NCBI GenBank assembly: GCA_937930845.1
Contig: CALHBJ010000004.1
Location: 62,001-126,000 of the forward strand
DNA from: an uncultured Rhizobiaceae group bacterium
Lineage (GTDB): Bacteria > Pseudomonadota > Alphaproteobacteria > Rhizobiales > Rhizobiaceae
Length of the DNA stretch: 64,000 nucleotides
Direction of reading: 5' to 3'
Both the position numbers and the translations under genes were made by a program. A model generated the notes under the pieces. It was not told the origin of the DNA. It worked only from the letters and a program-made list of their open reading frames with translations, and ran no database searches. Shown here in pieces: positions 62,761 through 64,000 of the stretch; position 1 is the first letter of the stretch, and every line of letters begins with the position of its first letter.

Positions 62761-63897
62761 TTAATTTCCTGAAACCGGGACAAGGCGCTCGCCGTCCCAT
62801 TGGAGAAGCTGGAAGGCTGTATAATCTGCACGCCCCTGGGTACCTTGGGCATTGGTTCCTGTGAAGTCGAGCTTGCCCAATACAGTCTCGACTTGTTCTA
62901 TGTCTTGCCCTGCCTGTTGGGCTTCTAGGGTAGCAATTGCCAACTGCACCATCGCATAGCCCTTCAATACGTTGGGGTCGGGTTCAATATCCATGGCTTT
63001 AAGCCGTTCGGCGAAGGCGGCTTTGCTTTGGGGAACCGCAGGAGCGATGGTCATCAACCCTTTGGGCAGAACGCTGGTGTCCTCCACATAGGGCAATAAT
63101 GCGCCCAATTCGCCCATGGCCAGGGGCCAATCAACGCCAATGCCGCGCATGCTGCTGGCGATTGTGGCAACATCATCGGCGGACGCGGCAACAAACAGGG
63201 CTTCCACGCCCGACCGTTGAAGGCGGCGTATCAAGCCCCTTTGGGTTGATTGCAGCGGGCGGAAATTAGCGATTGTCACCGGGCGCAAACCCACCTGTGC
63301 CCCCAGCAGCCTGACAGCGTCTGCCAGATTGCGGCCATAGACGCTGCCATCATCGACCACGGCAAATGCCTTGCCACGAAAGCGCGGGAAAATAGCGTCC
63401 ACCACCGCCTCAGCTTCCCCGGTTGAAGGGAGCGACACTTCGAAGATCGGCAGGTTTTCGACTGTGCGCAGGCGGTTGAGCAATTTGTTGCGCGTGTCCA
63501 GTGCAATCACGGGAACCGCATTTTTTTGACCATCGCCATTTTCGTTTAATTTACGCACCAGAATTTCCGCCACACGAAAACACAGCACGCCGGTGATGAT
63601 TTGCACATCGGCCAATTCGGTGGCGATTGCCGGCGCGTTATCGATGTCGCAGCCATCGTTGACGACCTTCAAATCAACGTCGGGGTGGGTGGATTTGTAA
63701 TCGGCGACGGCCAACGCGGCCCCGGTGACCATGCGGCTGGTCACAGGCTGGTAGCGTTTGATCAACGGCAGCGACATGCCGATTGTCTGGGCATAAGCCG
63801 TGTGGCTGCCCGGTGCCAACGGGCTGACGCACAGGGCAAAGATCGCTGCTATTACGGAATGTAAATTCAAGGGTTTGGACCAATTAGCACTCATCAT
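62761..63897 (-). CDS. Periplasmic binding protein, branched-chain amino acid (LivJ) type
   Basis: 378 residues. A signal peptide ends near GSHTAYA/QT, followed by a type I periplasmic-binding fold: GMSLPLIKRYQPVTSRMVTGAALAVADY, IITGVLCFRVAEILVRKLNEN, AFAVVDDGSVYGRNLADAVRLL and VEALFVAASADDVATIASSMR. It may bind an amino acid or small organic acid. No permease or ATPase gene is near; it lies just before, and nearly overlapping, the P1 peptidase gene, so the two may act on peptides together. Confidence 0.8.
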   Translation of the reverse strand: MMSANWSKPLNLHSVIAAIFALCVSPLAPGSHTAYAQTIGMSLPLIKRYQPVTSRMVTGAALAVADYKSTHPDVDLKVVNDGCDIDNAPAIATELADVQIITGVLCFRVAEILVRKLNENGDGQKNAVPVIALDTRNKLLNRLRTVENLPIFEVSLPSTGEAEAVVDAIFPRFRGKAFAVVDDGSVYGRNLADAVRLLGAQVGLRPVTIANFRPLQSTQRGLIRRLQRSGVEALFVAASADDVATIASSMRGIGVDWPLAMGELGALLPYVEDTSVLPKGLMTIAPAVPQSKAAFAERLKAMDIEPDPNVLKGYAMVQLAIATLEAQQAGQDIEQVETVLGKLDFTGTNAQGTQGRADYTAFQLLQWDGERLVPVSGN

Positions 63898-64000
63898 GGT
63901 CTTCTAAACCTGTTGGTGCTCTTTTGAAATACTCAGTATTGATGTGACTGGAAACCGGTAACGACCCTGCCTTCAATTCATTGCGACTGGGGGTGGTTGG
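63898..64000. other. Right-edge non-coding stretch
   Basis: 103 bp upstream of the binding-protein gene, presumably carrying its promoter. No gene or repeat recognised. Confidence 0.3.

Noticed and set aside
1-64000. CRISPR arrays, toxin-antitoxin or phage-defence genes
   Set aside because: No regularly spaced repeats and no recognisable defence or toxin families among the credible genes.

Overview
The window is a contiguous stretch of an alphaproteobacterial chromosome, most likely Hyphomicrobiales (Rhizobiales) or a near relative. The evidence is a HemA-type 5-aminolevulinate synthase, the F1-ATPase inhibitor zeta subunit (DUF1476), the purB / purC-purS-purQ-purL / bolA / grxD layout, a fused NuoEF-like formate dehydrogenase beta subunit of the Methylobacterium Fdh1 type, and a CtrA-type box. 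Base composition looks even. I see no insertion sequence, prophage, integrase or CRISPR array.

Layout. 1-2536: a cut-off PcaC-like gene, a tandem pair of Lin0512-family genes and a TolC-family outer-membrane protein. 2772-7604: a ureide (uric acid/allantoin) catabolic island with ureidoglycolate lyase, (S)-ureidoglycine aminohydrolase, hydroxyisourate hydrolase and a class-V aminotransferase, plus a DinB-like and a thioredoxin-like protein. 7654-10463: idi, hemA and a cytochrome c. 10863-18561: an NAD-linked formate dehydrogenase operon with three unrelated genes between its beta and alpha subunits, then formate-tetrahydrofolate ligase. 18620-19843: an FAD monooxygenase.

19959-28200: a ProVWX-type betaine transporter, a LysR regulator and a divergent operon (aldehyde dehydrogenase, luciferase-like monooxygenase, AA_synth protein, alpha/beta hydrolase, ThDP enzyme). 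The enzyme set resembles the trigonelline (N-methylnicotinate betaine) ring-cleavage pathway, and shared ATTCGAA palindromes tie transporter and catabolic genes to the regulator. 29937-32917: a self-sufficient P450-reductase fusion with an SDR dehydrogenase. 33185-44255: nucleobase/N-heterocycle functions. These are an NCS1 permease, PRPP synthetase, a phosphoribosyltransferase and a TIM-barrel protein in one operon, then a LysR regulator and a divergent ABC importer operon with a polysaccharide-deacetylase-like hydrolase, a fungal-type cytosine deaminase and a DUF1989 protein. An ATAAATTT motif flanks the LysR gene on both sides.

44486-64000: mostly housekeeping. It holds dusA, a secreted Arg/Gly-rich protein behind a CtrA-like box, rlmB, tRNA-Tyr, tRNA-Gly, rpsD, ttcA, an MFS exporter, grxD, bolA, the purine genes, the zeta subunit, an aldolase, purB, rpe, a P1 peptidase and a periplasmic binding protein.

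How the parts may fit together (inference): three modules (ureides, a heterocyclic betaine, nucleobases) scavenge nitrogen and carbon from N-heterocycles. Formate released by ring cleavage could be oxidised by the formate dehydrogenase for NADH or fed into the folate C1 pool by Fhs.
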